From Ursus arctos (Eukaryota > Chordata > Mammalia > Carnivora > Ursidae), in assembly GCF_023065955.2 (NCBI RefSeq), contig NW_026623100.1, positions 66,406,727 through 66,470,726 of the forward strand: DNA of 64,000 nt, given 5' to 3'. Position numbers and translations under genes: made by a program. The notes under the pieces are model-generated. The model was not told the origin of the DNA. It worked only from the letters and a program-made list of their open reading frames with translations, and made no database searches. This document shows, piece by piece, positions 36,401 to 50,739 of this stretch; within the stretch, counting starts at the first letter, position 1; each line of letters opens with the position of its first letter.

Positions 36401-39400
36401 GAAAGATGAGTGGGGAATGGGTTACTCGCCTGGTTTCCACAGGTTTCTACTGGCAAAGACAACAGTGTACTTGTAAAATGGAGAGAACTGGCTGACACCA
36501 CCCTAACCTGGGATAGCATCCATAAAAAAGTAAGACTCCAGACATTTGTGCTCCTGTTATAATTCCAGTATGCAGGAATTACAGGCGACAGGAGAGCAAA
36601 AGAAACTGTGTCACAAGCAAGGAACCAGACAAACCCAGAATGTGCAGCCTTCCACAAAGCCACTAACCCGGTCTCTCCAAAAAGTCAGTGTCATGAAAAG
36701 CAAAGCTGGGCAGGAGAGGGCTGGGGACAGGCAAAGAGCCACAGAAGACGAAGTGAACGCATCATCTTTACTGAATTTGAATTTGACTCGTAGCAATAAA
36801 AGACAGTTAGGGGACTATCAGGGAAATTTGGATTCGCACTAAATATTAAAAAAATATCAGGGAATGATTGTTCGTTTTTTCAGGTGAGCTAAAGGTATTT
36901 TGCAGTTACGTAGAACATATTTTTTTCCTGTGAGTTTGTTACTGACTTTGTTTATATTGACACTGGAAGAGACACGAGCTTCCATGTCGATGGAGGGAAG
37001 GAACCAGAGAAGGGGCAGGAGAGAGACCCGGAGGAGAGAACGGATGGAGGAGGGCTCCTGACCAGATGCGAGTCTTCTGAGAGGAAGGTGGACGCTGGAA
37101 GTTGAGGGAACCCCACCTATTTTCTCAAGGACAGAAGAAGGCAAAGCTGCCTCTGACACCGGAGCAAACGGATATGGGAAGGGACTTGAGGAGAAAAAAG
37201 GAAGGTTTGTAGAGATCACTGAGAAGATGAGTGAAGGCGGTGGCCAAAAAAATGGACTAAGGAGCCACCCTGAAAGCCCAAATAAAGTTGTGCAGCATGT
37301 ATCTGCAGGGTCCCCGACCCACACGTCTTGTGGTTTTGGGAGGCACTGCTCTGAATGGGGCCATTCTGCTGGGGAGACAGTGTGGCCGCGGGACGGGGAG
37401 GCAAGGACAGGTGGAAAGCCATGGCTCACACGGGGTCCGGGAGGGAGTCCAAGAAAGGGAGCGCCAGCGGCAGCTGAACCTGGGAGAGAAAGGAAGGCAT
37501 CCTGGAGGTGCGGTCTGGAGGGGACCCGTGGGAGGGCAAGAGGGGAAGGACAGGACACAGGCAAGTCCCAGCGGGAAATCTGTTTTCCCGGAGGGAGAGG
37601 GTTCCGGGCTCCTGCATCCCCCCAGCGCCAGGAAGGAAGCCGCCCTTCCCTGCAGGGCCTCCCCGTGCCTGGCGTACAGTGGTGGCTCAGTGAACACACA
37701 CGCGCTTGTGTGCCATCGACCTTGGGCTGCTTAGAGCTGAAAGTGTGGTTTTATTTTTATTTATTTGAGAAAGAGAACGTGAGCAAGAGAATGAGAGCAC
37801 AAGCAGGGGGAGGGGCGAAGGCAGAAGGAGAAGCCGACTCCCCACTGAGCAGGGAGCCCTGATGCGGGGCTTGATCCCAGGAGGGGCTTGATTCCAGGAC
37901 CCCCGGATCATGATGTGAAACGAAGGCAGACGCTTAACCAACTGAGCCACCCAGGCGCCCCTGAAAGTGCGGTTTTAAAACATTCATGTAAAATTCACAA
38001 AACCTAAAGTTAACCCTCTTAAAGTGCGCAATTCAGCAGCATTTAATACATTCACATTTTGCAGCTAAAGCATTTCCTCATCCCCAAAGGAACCCCAGTA
38101 CCCACTAAGCAGTCACCCCCACTCCCCGCTTCCCCAGCCCTGGGCAACCACTGCTTTGCCTTCTGTATCTGTGCATTTACCTAGACTGGACATCTCGTCT
38201 AAATGGAATCACACCCTTTGTGATCTTTTGGGTTGTTTCCATCTTTCAGCTGTGGCAAATTGTGTTTCCGTGAACATTTGCGTCCAAGTATTCGTTTGAG
38301 TATCTGTTTTCAGTTCTCTGGGGTATATACCTAGGAAGACTTGCTGAGTCATCTGGTAATTCTATCTGGTTAACTTTGAGGACCGACTTAACTGTTTTCC
38401 CCAGTACCTACACCATTTTACTTTTCACTAGCAATGTATGAGGGTTTCAATTTCTACACATTCTGGCTGACACTTGTCGTTTATAGTTTTCTGTTTTTTT
38501 TATTTTATGGTCATGCTAGTGGCTGTGAGGTGGCATCTCCTGTGGTTTGGGCTTGTATTTCCCTAATGATTAGTGATGTTAAGCATTTTTTCATGTGCGT
38601 CTTGGCCATCTGTGGATCTCCTTTGGAGAAACGTCTACTCGAATGCTGGACCATTTTTTAATTGGGTTGTCTTTCTGTGGTCGAGTTCTAAGAATTTCTC
38701 ATACATTCTGGTTGTTGGACCCTTATCAGATATATGATTTGTAAATATTTCCTCCCGTTCTATGGTTGTCTTTTCACTTTCTCGATAGTGTCCTTGGATG
38801 CACAAAAGTTTTTAATTTGATGAAGTCCATTTGTCTATCTTTTCTTTGTCGTTTCGTCTTTTGATGCTGTACCTAAGAATCCAATCCAAATCCTAGATCA
38901 TGAACACATAATCCTAGAGTTTCGTTTAAGAGTTCTATAGCTTCATCTCTTACATTTAGGTCTTTGGTCTATTTTGAGTTAAGTTTTGTATATGTTGTGA
39001 TCCAAGGACGAAAGTGCAAACTGTAATCTATGAATCTTCTTAAGAGTTTACCATTTGTATCCGTTAGGCTAATACACTGGACTGGTCACAGAGGGCACCT
39101 TGTCATTTTCAGATTGAATTTTTTCAGTTTATCATCAGTGAGTGATCTCAAAAGGTCAGGGCACATGGTCACTTCACTGTCCCTGAGACACACACTTGGA
39201 CCCATCAGGCAATGAGGCAAGTGCACAAATGCAAATGCCCCAACAAGTAAAGTCAGCTTAGCTGGCGCTGGTTCCCCATCTTCTCCAGATTTTCCTGGTC
39301 CCTTATCAGCCTCCAAAACTCCGATATTCTCATTAAGGGCTTGAAAGCATCACTTAAATTTTAAGAATCACACTTTACTGCATGCAACGCGCGGGAGTGG

Positions 39401-42400
39401 GATTAGCAAATTTGGATTTTGTGACAAGTCTCAACACAACGTCATCGTTGCGGTGATCAAGTACAAGCCGGATGGACATCTATTAGGGATGAGGAAAGGA
39501 AAAAAGGAAGGAAGGAAGGGAGGGAGGGAGGAGTCCCGCACAGGTTTAAGACTGCAGTGTGTCAGGACTCCCCAAATCTGCTGCTAGCGTCACGTGGGAA
39601 GCTTCCTTTTCTCTTGCTTTCTCTTTCCTCCTCCTTCCGTGTCTTCCTGCTAATGTCCTAGCAGCAAAACCCTTTATCCAAACGGTTCCACACAGGATCC
39701 TCCTAGTCTTCCTCCCAGGTCCTCCTTTGCCCCCACGAGGCCTTGAAGCCCCATGAAAACCAGTTGAAGCTTCTAGGCTAGGCTCTCTAGGACGACATCA
39801 AGTGCTAGCAGGCCGGTAATTCTAAGACGATGAGGAGCAAAAGAACACCGTTCTTGGGGAGGCTTGTGGAGGTCCCAGGCTTTGAGAGCTGGGAAGAGCA
39901 TCTGGATGAGGGGCACCACCAGCAAAAGCTGCCTCCGAAGCTGGACTTTGAATCTATTGCCTTTCTTTGACTTACTCATAATCGCCTGTCCTTACATAAC
40001 CTCCATTGTATGCAGTACAGGAGTCAGGAGCTGACTCACTCCCTTGCTGAAGCAGTGATTCGCTGTGATGGGGAATCTAGGAATCTGCAAGGCTGGAGCT
40101 AACAAAACACCTACCTGGGCCAGGACCGGCTGTGGGGAAAGGTAGCTCTAGCAGCCACCTGCTCCTGGGTCCCCCAGGGGCAGAGGCCCTCTAGTTGCAT
40201 GATGACTGGCTTGTTTTCCATTCAGATGTTCTCTCCTAGACTATAGTTATCTTAAACAGGACAAATGAAACAGTATCTGAAACTGTTGCCAGGGCAACCT
40301 GACAAAAGACTTCACCCTCAGCTACTGTATACGTAATTTGTCAAAGGCAGCTGGCTTCCAGGGAGAGGAAAGGGAAGGGCATAGTTGCTACTTTGGGGCC
40401 TGAAAATTAAACTTTAATGACTATCTTCTTCTGATTGAGATCAACTCATGTAGAACAGGAAAGCAGTTGTGATCCGTGCAATAAAAATTCAGAAAAGCCA
40501 GGCTGGGAAGGCAAAGAGAGCACACACCTTTGACTTGTCTTTTGTGATATTTGTAAAATAATTGCATATCGGGGCTTTTAACACCAAGCTGCTCAAAGGC
40601 CTGGAGCTGAAAGTATGCCCTAAAGGGGAGGGAGGAGGACCGAAGGCAAGACACTGAAGAAAGCCACCAGGACATTCGAGGATATATAGATAAATATAAA
40701 GTGGGGCATTTTTGACACATCCCATTTGGCATGCCCCCAAACCATAACCTCTCATGACAGCAGCCACCTGAATGGAGACCAGCATTATAGAGCTTGGACC
40801 AAGTTCAGTCAGCTCGCGGTATGGATAGAAAGACAGGTCCATAAAAGATAGCCCACTCAAGGTTAGCCAGAGGGGCAAGGGCAGAACTAAGCTGGAAGCC
40901 CTGTTTCCTGCTTCCCCATGATCTTTCCGCTTATCTGATGCCTCTGTCCTGGGCTTCTTTGAAAGAAGCATAAGCCGGACAGCTTTCAAAGTGTGACCCA
41001 TGGAGTCAGGGGCCAAGTGGGGGAGGGCGCGGGACACCCCCTGCCCTCAAAGGAATGGCTCCCTTTCCATCTATTTTTATACCCATTGGGGCCCCACTTA
41101 AAGTTATTTCAGGGAAAAAAAAAATCCATGACTAAAAAACGCTTGAAGATCCCCAGCCTAAAAAGAAATACAGTGGATCGTGGCAGTGATTACACAACCT
41201 TGTGAATATATTAAAAATCACTGAATCATATTTTTTACTATGGTAAATTTTATCTTTAAATTTATTTTGTTTATTATGTATTTATTTAAATTAAAAAAAC
41301 CAAATAGCCCTTTATTCACACCAAGGGGGACATGAAATAAGAGGTGAGTTATATTTAGGGTCAGAAGCCAAATAGGAATGGATTATAGCAAGGCTGACCC
41401 CCATGTCCTCTGTGCCTGCCCCCTCCCCGTCCTCCCCATTCCCCACTCCCCAGCCCTCGGGTGGCTCCTTACCGAATTGGTGCCGAGGATCTGCAGGTTG
41501 GGCTTCTCCGACTCCAGCAGCTTGGCCACCATCTTGAGGAAACTCTCCACGAAGAGGTTGATGCTCTGGCAATGGCAGGCCATGAGCAATTGGTCCAGTG
41601 CCTCCATGGCGATGCACACATACCTGGGGGAAGCAACAGCGTCACTGGGTCTCATGCCCGTTCCCCACTCATTGCATGACTGGGACAATCAGCATAGTGA
41701 CCACCTGGCCAGCATCTGGGTAATGAGGCTCTTCCAATAGGCTGCCAGTGTCTGGACAGCCATTCCAACGAGTGTCCACTCCAGCCCAGCACCAAGAATC
41801 AGCAGGAACCAGCACTGGAAGGGAGCCTGGAGACCAGCTCTCCCCAGCTACTCATTCTACAGATGAAGAACATGAAGATAGATGGATAGATGGGTGTACC
41901 GTCTCATGTGTAGATACAAGCAGAAAGGATTGCTGCTTGGAAGAGCAAATTCTGAACCCAAACCCAGTGAGATCAAATAATTACTCGATCCAAGGTCAAG
42001 TATTTGCTGAGTACCCACAGGGGAAACACTCTGCCTTAGCACAGGGGTATAAGGAGGAAGAAGCCCGTCAACTCAAGGTGCCCAGAGTTGGACGGACAAG
42101 ATAAAAACAGAGATATCTCCTGTAAAGGGAAGATAAGAAACACTACAAGAAAATCATGCAGGACACTCCACAGAGTTCCAAAGAAGGAGAGAGATGGCTC
42201 TAGTGGGGAGGAAGAGAAGAACTTCAGGAAGAACATTCATGAAGAATCTGAGATGGACCTGAGGACCAGTCAGCTGCAAAGGTTAAAGAATATAAAACCC
42301 GCAAGTATTGCATTTGAAGACTTCAGAAGTCCTAAGATCATCATACAATATTGTTGATGGTATTACCATAATTAGGTGACACTTACCATACCTACGGAGC

Positions 42401-45400
42401 ATCTGTGCCTCGCAGAGGATAAGATACACACAGAAAAAAATTATTATTTTTTCTTAATGAAGATGATTCTGAGGCCCTAACTACTTATTCCTTCTACAGT
42501 CTAAAACCTGAGTGAAGGGGCGCCTGGGTGGCACAGTCGTTAAGCGTCTGCCTTCGGCTCAGGGCGTGATCCCAGCGTTCTGGGATCAAGCCCCACATCA
42601 GGCTCCTCTGCTAGGAGCCTGCTTCTTCCTCTCCCACTCCCCCTGCTTGTGTTCCCTCTCTTGCTGGCTGTCTCTCTGTCAAATAAATAAATAAAAATAA
42701 AATCTTCAAAAAAAATAAAAAATAAAACCTGAGTGAATACCTCCAGAGACCAGAAATACGCAGCACCCAATGATGAACGTAATAGGTAAGTCAGCTCACC
42801 CCATTTCTTGACAACTAAATAAAAACTTCTTCATATTTCAAGCTAAACCCTAATAACTTTGTCCTTTAGTCACAATTCTGCTTTCAGGAGCAGTAGAAAA
42901 CAGGGCTACACCTTCTACCCACCCAGCCTTCAACCACTTGAAAAGAGCAATCCCATTTTTCTTGCTCTTCTCTTCTCCATGCTAAAAATACTCAGTCCTT
43001 CCCAAACTAGCCTTCACAGGACAACCCCTGATGATCCTGGCTAGTGGTTGTCTTCTTCAATGCCTCTCTTGAATCCCAAGAAAAAATGTCATGAATCAAA
43101 TTCCTACTGAGAATTGGAAGCGCGCGTCTGAGCCCAAACCCAACGTGTGTTTCGGTGGCCGCACGAGCGAGTGGTCGGGTACCGTGCATCATGAAGGGTA
43201 CGTGCCCCACTTACAAGGCACTTGCACACTAAAGAAAACAGAGTAGGGACGCCTGGGTGGCTCAGTCGGTTGAGCGTCTGACTCTTGATTTCGGTTCAGG
43301 TCATGATCTCAGGGTCATGAGTTCAAGTCCTGCACTGGGCTCTGTGCTGGGCGGGCAGCCCGCTTAAGATTCTCTTTCCCTCTCCCTCTGCCCCTCACCC
43401 TGATCTCTCTTTCTAAAAAGAAAAAGAAAAAGAAAACAGAGTAGACATTCATTAGAAAAGGTTATTGTTTAAATTCTAATGAAGCAGCTGCTGCAAATCT
43501 TTCCAATATCATCCTAGTTAAAATCTTTGTAGTCTTCTTTAGGGAGTTAGGTTTCTGAGGCGGACTGCTAGACGTCTCCCCTGGAATCTCTTTCCCTCCT
43601 TCTCCCTCATAATTTGGAATTTTAGCTGAGTGTGTGGCCACTCACCGGGAGCAGTTCTCAGCCCCTCTCGCAGTTAGCTGAGGCCACGTGACTAACATGT
43701 TGCCCTTAATATGCGGGAAAGTGAGGTGAACAACGTCAGCGTCACTTGCTCAGAAGACAGGATTGACCTCCACGTCCTCTCCTCCCCTCTTCCTGAGCTA
43801 AGGAGTGGCAGCACCTAGAGTCCCAGGCATGGAAGTCCCCGGACGGCCCTCACGGTGCAGGGCCCACACCACCAGGCTGGATGGTTGCACGAGAGAGAGC
43901 AAAACCCCTTCGATATTGCTGGAGCCGCTGTATTTTTACACAAATAACACAGATACCTAATAATCAGGGTTAGGAGCGCTTCGGAAACCCAGTGGTGCAA
44001 ATAAAAGTGAATCCTGAGCAAATCCGAAGCAAATCAGAGCACGACTTCATAGGAAGGCAAGGAAGAGCTGGAAGAGATTCCATCCTGTGATGGGGAGAGC
44101 ATCACAAGAGTCCACGGACTCGTGAGTGGGTTCACGTGCCCGTTCCAGGGTGTCGATCCTTCTACTCGTTATGCCAAACCATGTGGACTAGAAGAGTCCT
44201 TTACGATACACAGAAATGCAGGACAGGTCAGGTGGGCAGAGAACTCCCAAACCTAACAGAGGTGCCAAGGAATCAGGTTAATGCCACCAAGTCAAAAGCA
44301 AATAGCAAAAGACCTGTCTTAAAGATTGTGGTAGAGCTGTCAGCGCGAGCTTTTAAAGTGTGAAAGCTGCCCGATGCTCGAAAGCCAGGTTCGTATGCCA
44401 GACATATAATAAAGGATGACTTTAAAGATTTGCTCTTCTTTATGCCTCAGTCCCAATCATACCCACCTTTGAAATGTAGGCATATATTTTAAAACCCTTT
44501 GATTAGCAGTTGCTTATCTTCTTTTTTAAAAACAAAGTTTGGTTAAATAAAAAGAAATAGATAAAAAGTGTGACTACAGGGTGATTTCTGGAGGTGCGAT
44601 GAGGCCACGAGACAAGGCTGCATGATCCCTCTTGGGGCAGCTGTTTGGTTTCAGACATTGTGTGTCCAAACCACCTCGCACAGGAGCCGCCTGTGCAAAT
44701 CCTACCCTATAAAGCAACAGCAGTCATGGTGTCTCCTCAGGGCTCTTTTTTTTTTTTTTTTTTTTAAGACATCAGATACCATTTCTTAGGTACCCTTCAG
44801 CTAACTTTTATACTAAGCAATCATAAGAAAACAGCCTCCCTACTCTGAAATTTTCCTGTCCATTTAAAAAAAATGTTTGGTGAACTGAGTCTGCTATTAT
44901 TAAATTATTACTGAATATTATTAAGCACTATTAAATAGTCATCTCTGGGCATGTTTACAAATGGATCAGGTCATGCTCTTATCTACAGAATGTCTTTCAA
45001 ATACAAAGGCAGCACTGGGTCTCTGAGCTCCTGGAGCAAACAGGAGCCCCCGGTCTCTGCTGGGGGTGGTGCTGGCCATTCCTGGCTCACGATAGCCTTG
45101 TCTTCAGAGGCTCTCACCATCCCAGTCCAGGAAACCTGCCATGCCTTGCAGACAGTCCCCATGTGTTTCAGGTCGGCTGTGCTGGCCAGTGAAGCAGACT
45201 GAGTCATGTGTGGTTGTGGAAGCGGCCTGGCTGGGGCCCTTCCAAAGGAGACACACTTTCCTTGCAGACAAACTGGGCCACATTCGGGCAACCAAACACG
45301 GCGGGTGGGAAATGGGGGCAGGCAGAGTAGAATTCTCTTCTCTCGTGAGAATCTTCTCATCCCCAGCATCTTATGTATGAAGGGCTTCACCCTTAGTTCA

Positions 45401-48400
45401 CAGAATTTAAATGAGGGAAAGGAAGAGGTGGGGTGGGGTTTGGCAAGAGAAGAAACTAGAAGGCTTCCCAAATTCCAGAGTTTAGATTGCTGCTTTTCCT
45501 TTTCCTGTAAAAAAATTCCCAGAAAATCCTAATAAGGAAAAATCATCCTTTGCTAATAAAACGACTGAATGAATAAAAAAATAAGATAAAAAGCAACTGG
45601 CTACGAACCAGGAGTGGAAATTCTGAGGGCAAGTGGAAATTATGGTAGAAGAGAAACTGAAAAGTCAAGAAGTTTAAGGCCTAGTTCTTTGAATACACTA
45701 CTCATGTTGGGCCCCAGTACTAAGGATGGAAGGATTGCAATTACGAACTTGAATTTTTCCAAGTACCTTAGAAGACTGGAAGCTCTCTGCGTTGGTCCTA
45801 CCTTCCCATAACCTTCCTGGATATGTCCCATAGTTGGGCCTATACACTCAGGGAGAATAGAGCATGGGCTTCTAGGTTGATGACTGCTCAACAGGACCAG
45901 GACCAGGACCAGAAGGGTTGGTCTCAGCAGAAACCTGATCTGGGCTCGGTGTCCTGGAAGGAGTCCAGTGTAGTAATAGGTCTGGGACACTGAGCTGGCC
46001 TGAGTACTAGGAGCAGGGTGAGGCAGGAAGGAGCTGGTGAGGGCCAGCCCCCCACAGAACCTGAGGGGGAAGGGCAAGAGCAGTTACGGACGAGCAGCAG
46101 GTGACAACCAAGGGTCCTGGATGTACTCGAGAGCTTCCCAGCAGGTGAGGAAGGCAGAACCCAAGGAATCTGGGATAGAATAGCGTTCATGGGCAGCAGC
46201 TGACGCCGGGAGAAGACACCTGACAGGTGATAACAACAGGAACTCAGGGACAATGGCCAAGGCAGGAAGTGAGTTATAACATCTGAGGAAAACACATAGG
46301 GAATGATGCAAGACGTGTCTCCTGTTAAAGTCTAGAATAGCCAGCTGGTTCTGCTTGAACACTTTGAGCTCCGTCAAGAGGCCCCGAGCTCCAGGAAAGG
46401 AGGAGCAAGTGGATAGAGTCTGGGAACAGGGGCGCGTCGGAGAGGAGAGGCAAAGTCAGAGGTGAAGACCAGCAGGCAGGAGAGAGGGGACAGCTTTAGC
46501 AAGGCCAGTCACTGCCCAAGAATCACTCAAAGGCCCGTCACCTTGACAAAGAACCTCTTACTCTAGGCAGTTGGAACGTGCTTGGTCAGCCCCACTTCAG
46601 GACTGAAACTTCTGGGTTTTAGGAACTCAGCAGTAGGGGCTGACCTCAGCCGAGGGAGGGAAGGATGAACCCATCTTCTAGTAGGAATCTGTAATGTCTG
46701 TCTGAAGGGTCAGCGCCGTCCTCCAACCACGCTCAGGGTCCTTCTGGGAAATGTGTGTCTCTTAGGAGTCCCGCCAAATCAGCTCTGGGGCCACGCTCCT
46801 CAGGGAGTAGCCCGCCCTTCCTTGGCATGGGCGTCCCCACCCACAGGGCTCCAGGCACTGGGGAAGCTGACAGAATCCAATCCAGCACTCTGTACGTGGT
46901 CAGAGTCCATGGTCACTGCCAACCGACTTTGAGTCTCATGACGCACTCTCAGTACCCCCCTTGCTCTCCAGTTTCTAGGGCGTTCTAGCAGTTGGGCTGA
47001 ACTGGAAGGAAAATGTACAAAGAAGGAGAAAAATAGGAGGAAATCTCACTTTTTGCTGCTCTGCACGTCTCTGCCCATCATGGTTCACGTCAGTGAACAG
47101 TACCTCGAATTCACACCTTAGCCTCTCTCTGCCCACATCTGGTTATCATCCCTGATGTCAAACACAGATAAGGGCAGAGTTCACACACAACCGGAGTGGG
47201 GTGATAAGGCAGGGAGGCAGGGGGTAGAAGAGGATGGTTCTGCCACTGAGGCCAAGCCCCGAGGTTCACGTCCACATCGTTAAACCGTAAATACAGACCC
47301 CTGCATGATGACAGGGAGATGCAGCCCCTCAGACTGTCTGCATCGGATATTTTGCACTTCCAAAGCTTCCATCAGGAAGCTACAAATGACAAGGAAGATA
47401 ATAATGATGTTATTATTATCAAGACGGGGCGGGCAAGGAGAGAGACTAGGAGATCAGATCTAACAGCTTTCTCTTCTCCAAATGTTTATGATTAAGGCTT
47501 CCAGTGAGGCCTTCAAGGCTTTAAATACTTAGATGCTGCAATGACTATTTTTAACAGAATGATACCAATTTTGAATTGCGGTTCTAAGGGCAGTGGAATG
47601 ATTCTAATTGGCTCTGCTGGCTACAGGACATTTTTATCGAGAGAACCATCACTGCAGAGGGGCAGATAAAATTAGTATTAAATGTTTAACGTTATTGCTC
47701 ACATATTAGTTTGAGGTTCAGTCTAGGATGAAGTCATTTTTACTTGCTCGAGCATGCTTTACAAGATGTCAAGGCGATTTATATCATCAGCACGTACAGT
47801 ATATTTGCGCCATTTTTATTGAGCGTGTAACCTAATTTTATTTTATAAAATGGTGATAGAAATGTATGGTTTCTGGTCTTGCTGTTACTCCTAGGGATAG
47901 CTTGATTTCAGATTCGAGAGTGGCTCCTGCAAAGGTTGGAGGTCTACACCGTATCAGCACAATGCAAACCTTTTCATTCCAGTGTACGTTCAGGCTTCCG
48001 GACCAGGAAGAAGGGAGCTCGGCAGGTGGTAGGGCTGACGGGCAGTGGCAGGGGCCCACGACGGGGGTCTGAGGGGAGAGAGCCCTGCCCCAGAGGCATG
48101 AGGCTCAGAGAGCCGGGGGGGACTGCCAGCCAGTCCGTCTGGAGTGGGTCTAAAGCAGGCATGGCAGGTGTGGTGGGCATGGCCAGGGGAGCCTGGTGAG
48201 TTAGGAGAGCCAGGTCTGTGTTCTGAAGATCATAGCTAGCAGTAGCCTTCTGGAAGGACCAGAACAGGAGAGACAGAGCAGCGAGAGAATGGCTAATGTT
48301 GCCCTAATCTGGAGTCTGTGGTAGGAGGAAGGAACAAACAGAGGAAGGTAGGGGATGGATGTATGGAGAAGAGAAGCAATGGGACTTCGGAACGACTGGC

Positions 48401-48607
48401 CTAGCTCTACCCCACCCTCCGTCCCATCAGCAATGCCACCAGGCTGTCTTTGGGTTCTCTTGTAGTCAGCTTTGCTCCGAACTGGGCTGTGGGTAGGGCA
48501 GCAAACATAGCAGGTCCTGCTGCTCACTTTTCTTGTTGGATAGTGACACATGCTCAATAGAGAATATTTAGGGAACACACAAAAAAGGTAGATAGGAAAC
48601 AAAACAA

Positions 48608-48642
<35 letters not shown>

Positions 48643-50693
48643 CCAACCACACTGCTCAAAAAATGAGTACTCTTAACATTTATGGCATATTTGTTTTTAC
48701 TATATTTTCTAGGCATTGAGATTCGTTGTTTATTTTTTAACTTGATTGTAAAACACTGTATATGTAATAACGTATTCTATTTTTCATTTACTTAAGGCAT
48801 TTTCATTATTATGGGGAAAGCACATTTATAAACATCATTTCTATTGAACAGACAATATTTCACCAAGTGAGAGACATCATAATTCACTAAACTATTTTCC
48901 TCTTACTGGACATTAATTTCCACTATTTCATTATCATAAAAAACACCATAATGAACATCTCTGTGTGTAAAGCTAGTTTATATTTAAGATTGATTTCTTG
49001 GGATAGAAGAATAGAAATAGAATTTACTGGATCAAAGGGCATAAATGTTTTTGAAGACTTGACTTATATTTCAAAATTATAGTCTAAGAAGCTTCAATCG
49101 ATTTGCACTTATGCTAGAAAAGTATGAAACCGCCCCTCGTGTTGCCATTCCTTGGTTAGTACTGGAAATACTTTTTTTTTTTTATCAGTGTGCTAATGAA
49201 GATGGTATCTTAGTATTTCAAGCCACATCTTTGATTATAACTTCATTGACTATTATTATTTTCCTTCCTCTTTGTGTGAGTTGGTTATTGGGGGCCCTGG
49301 CTTCACAGTTTTTAGTGACTCGGTTTCCCCATTCCAGCCCCACCTTTTGTTATATGTTACTAATACATGAGTTTGAATCCTTTGTCCTATTCTTTCAAAG
49401 TGCTTCTTTTAGTTGTTTAAATTTTGATGGTTTCTTTTTTAACATCAAAATATTTAAATTTTTAAATAGCTAAATCTATTGATCAATCATTTTCATTTAA
49501 GATATCTTTTCTTTACTAAACATAGCAAGTCCTTCCCTCTCAGAAGTTCGATAAATATTTCATTTAAGTGTATTTTTAATGGACAAATTACCCCTAACCT
49601 TGCCTTCTCACTAGAATGCAGATAGTTCCTCCCTGCTTTTTTAAAAAATATTTATTCGTTTTTTTTTGTTGTTGTTGTTTTAAATTAGAGAGAGAAGGGA
49701 GAGGGGCAGAGGGAGAGGGAGAAAGAGAATCCCAAGCAGCCTCCATGTCCAGCATGGAGCCTGACGTGGGGCTTGATCTCATGGACCCTTGATCTCATGA
49801 TCTCATGATCATGACCTCAGCCGAAATCAAGAGTTGGACACTTAACCGACTGAGCCACCCAGGTGCCCCCCCTTCCCTGCTTTTTAAGACTGTAAGTTGC
49901 TTGGTTTGATGAGAATAATGGCAGATTCTAGATTAGACAAAGTTTTCAAGGCCCCAGACTGTGGGTGAGGGCTTCTGGATAGAGACACAACGGGAAAATG
50001 GTTGCCAACAGAGGTGCCCCTAGGAAGCCAACATCCCCTTCTTCCCGCAACTTGGCAACAGCATCAAATTTTACCCGCCATTGGAAGGACACATGTACCC
50101 CTCCCTCGGGCCCAGTCCCCCTTTTCCCAGTCTGTTCAATGACAAAGTCTACTATCATTTTCATAAAAGGACCCTATGTTTCCCTTAAAAATATAATATC
50201 ATTTCTGAAAGTATCTCTCTTACTTTCTCACACTCTTACCCATATCGATGACGACCCACATCACGGATGAGCCTCTCGGAGAGGTAGGCGCCAATTCGAT
50301 CCAGCTTCTCTGGAGCTGAGAGGGCATAGAAGGTCAGCTTCTCCATGTTGGTCTTCACCAGGCCATCCTGTGAAAGACAGGCCATCATGTCTCACCGTGA
50401 CCATTCTATGGCTAGAAGGGTTCAAGTCTCAAGGTAAATAATATGTCAATCTAATCATCATTTTGCAGAGTGCCATTATGTATGTGACAAACTCCCCATG
50501 TGGGGTCAGGGATACAGAGATGATTAAAACATGGTTCCTGCCTCCCAGGAACTCGTAACTTAGCCCAGAGTGTGCCAGCTACAAATTAGAATCGTTGTAT
50601 AAATGTATACATTATACATGTATGTATGTGGGTACATGCATATATGTACATATACACAAATGTATATATATGCACATGTATATAGGTGTGTAT

Positions 50694-50739
<46 letters not shown>

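Larger units (their letters stand above)
29633..41472 (-). other. EFR3B: Intron 4 of EFR3B
   Basis: 11.8 kb, the largest complete intron here. It contains five CAN-SINEs, two MIRs, an MLT1-like LTR and an L1M relic. Unassigned stretches are 29633-30130, about 30556-31599, 34641-35789, 36290-37736 and 39031-41472. Confidence 0.85.
41624..50239 (-). other. EFR3B: Intron 3 of EFR3B
   Basis: 8.6 kb with CAN-SINEs at 42517, 43247 and 49642, a T-run at 44745, a CA microsatellite at 48610 and an old L1 relic after it. About 43450-47540 is largely unassigned, and 47540-47860 is AT-rich unique sequence. Confidence 0.85.

Noticed and set aside
37227..37862. 211-codon plus-strand open frame
   Set aside because: It runs into a CAN-SINE, overlaps other open frames on both strands and has no recognisable domain.
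38434..38661. 75-codon hydrophobic frame suggesting a membrane peptide
   Set aside because: It lies on the antisense strand of an old L1 fragment.
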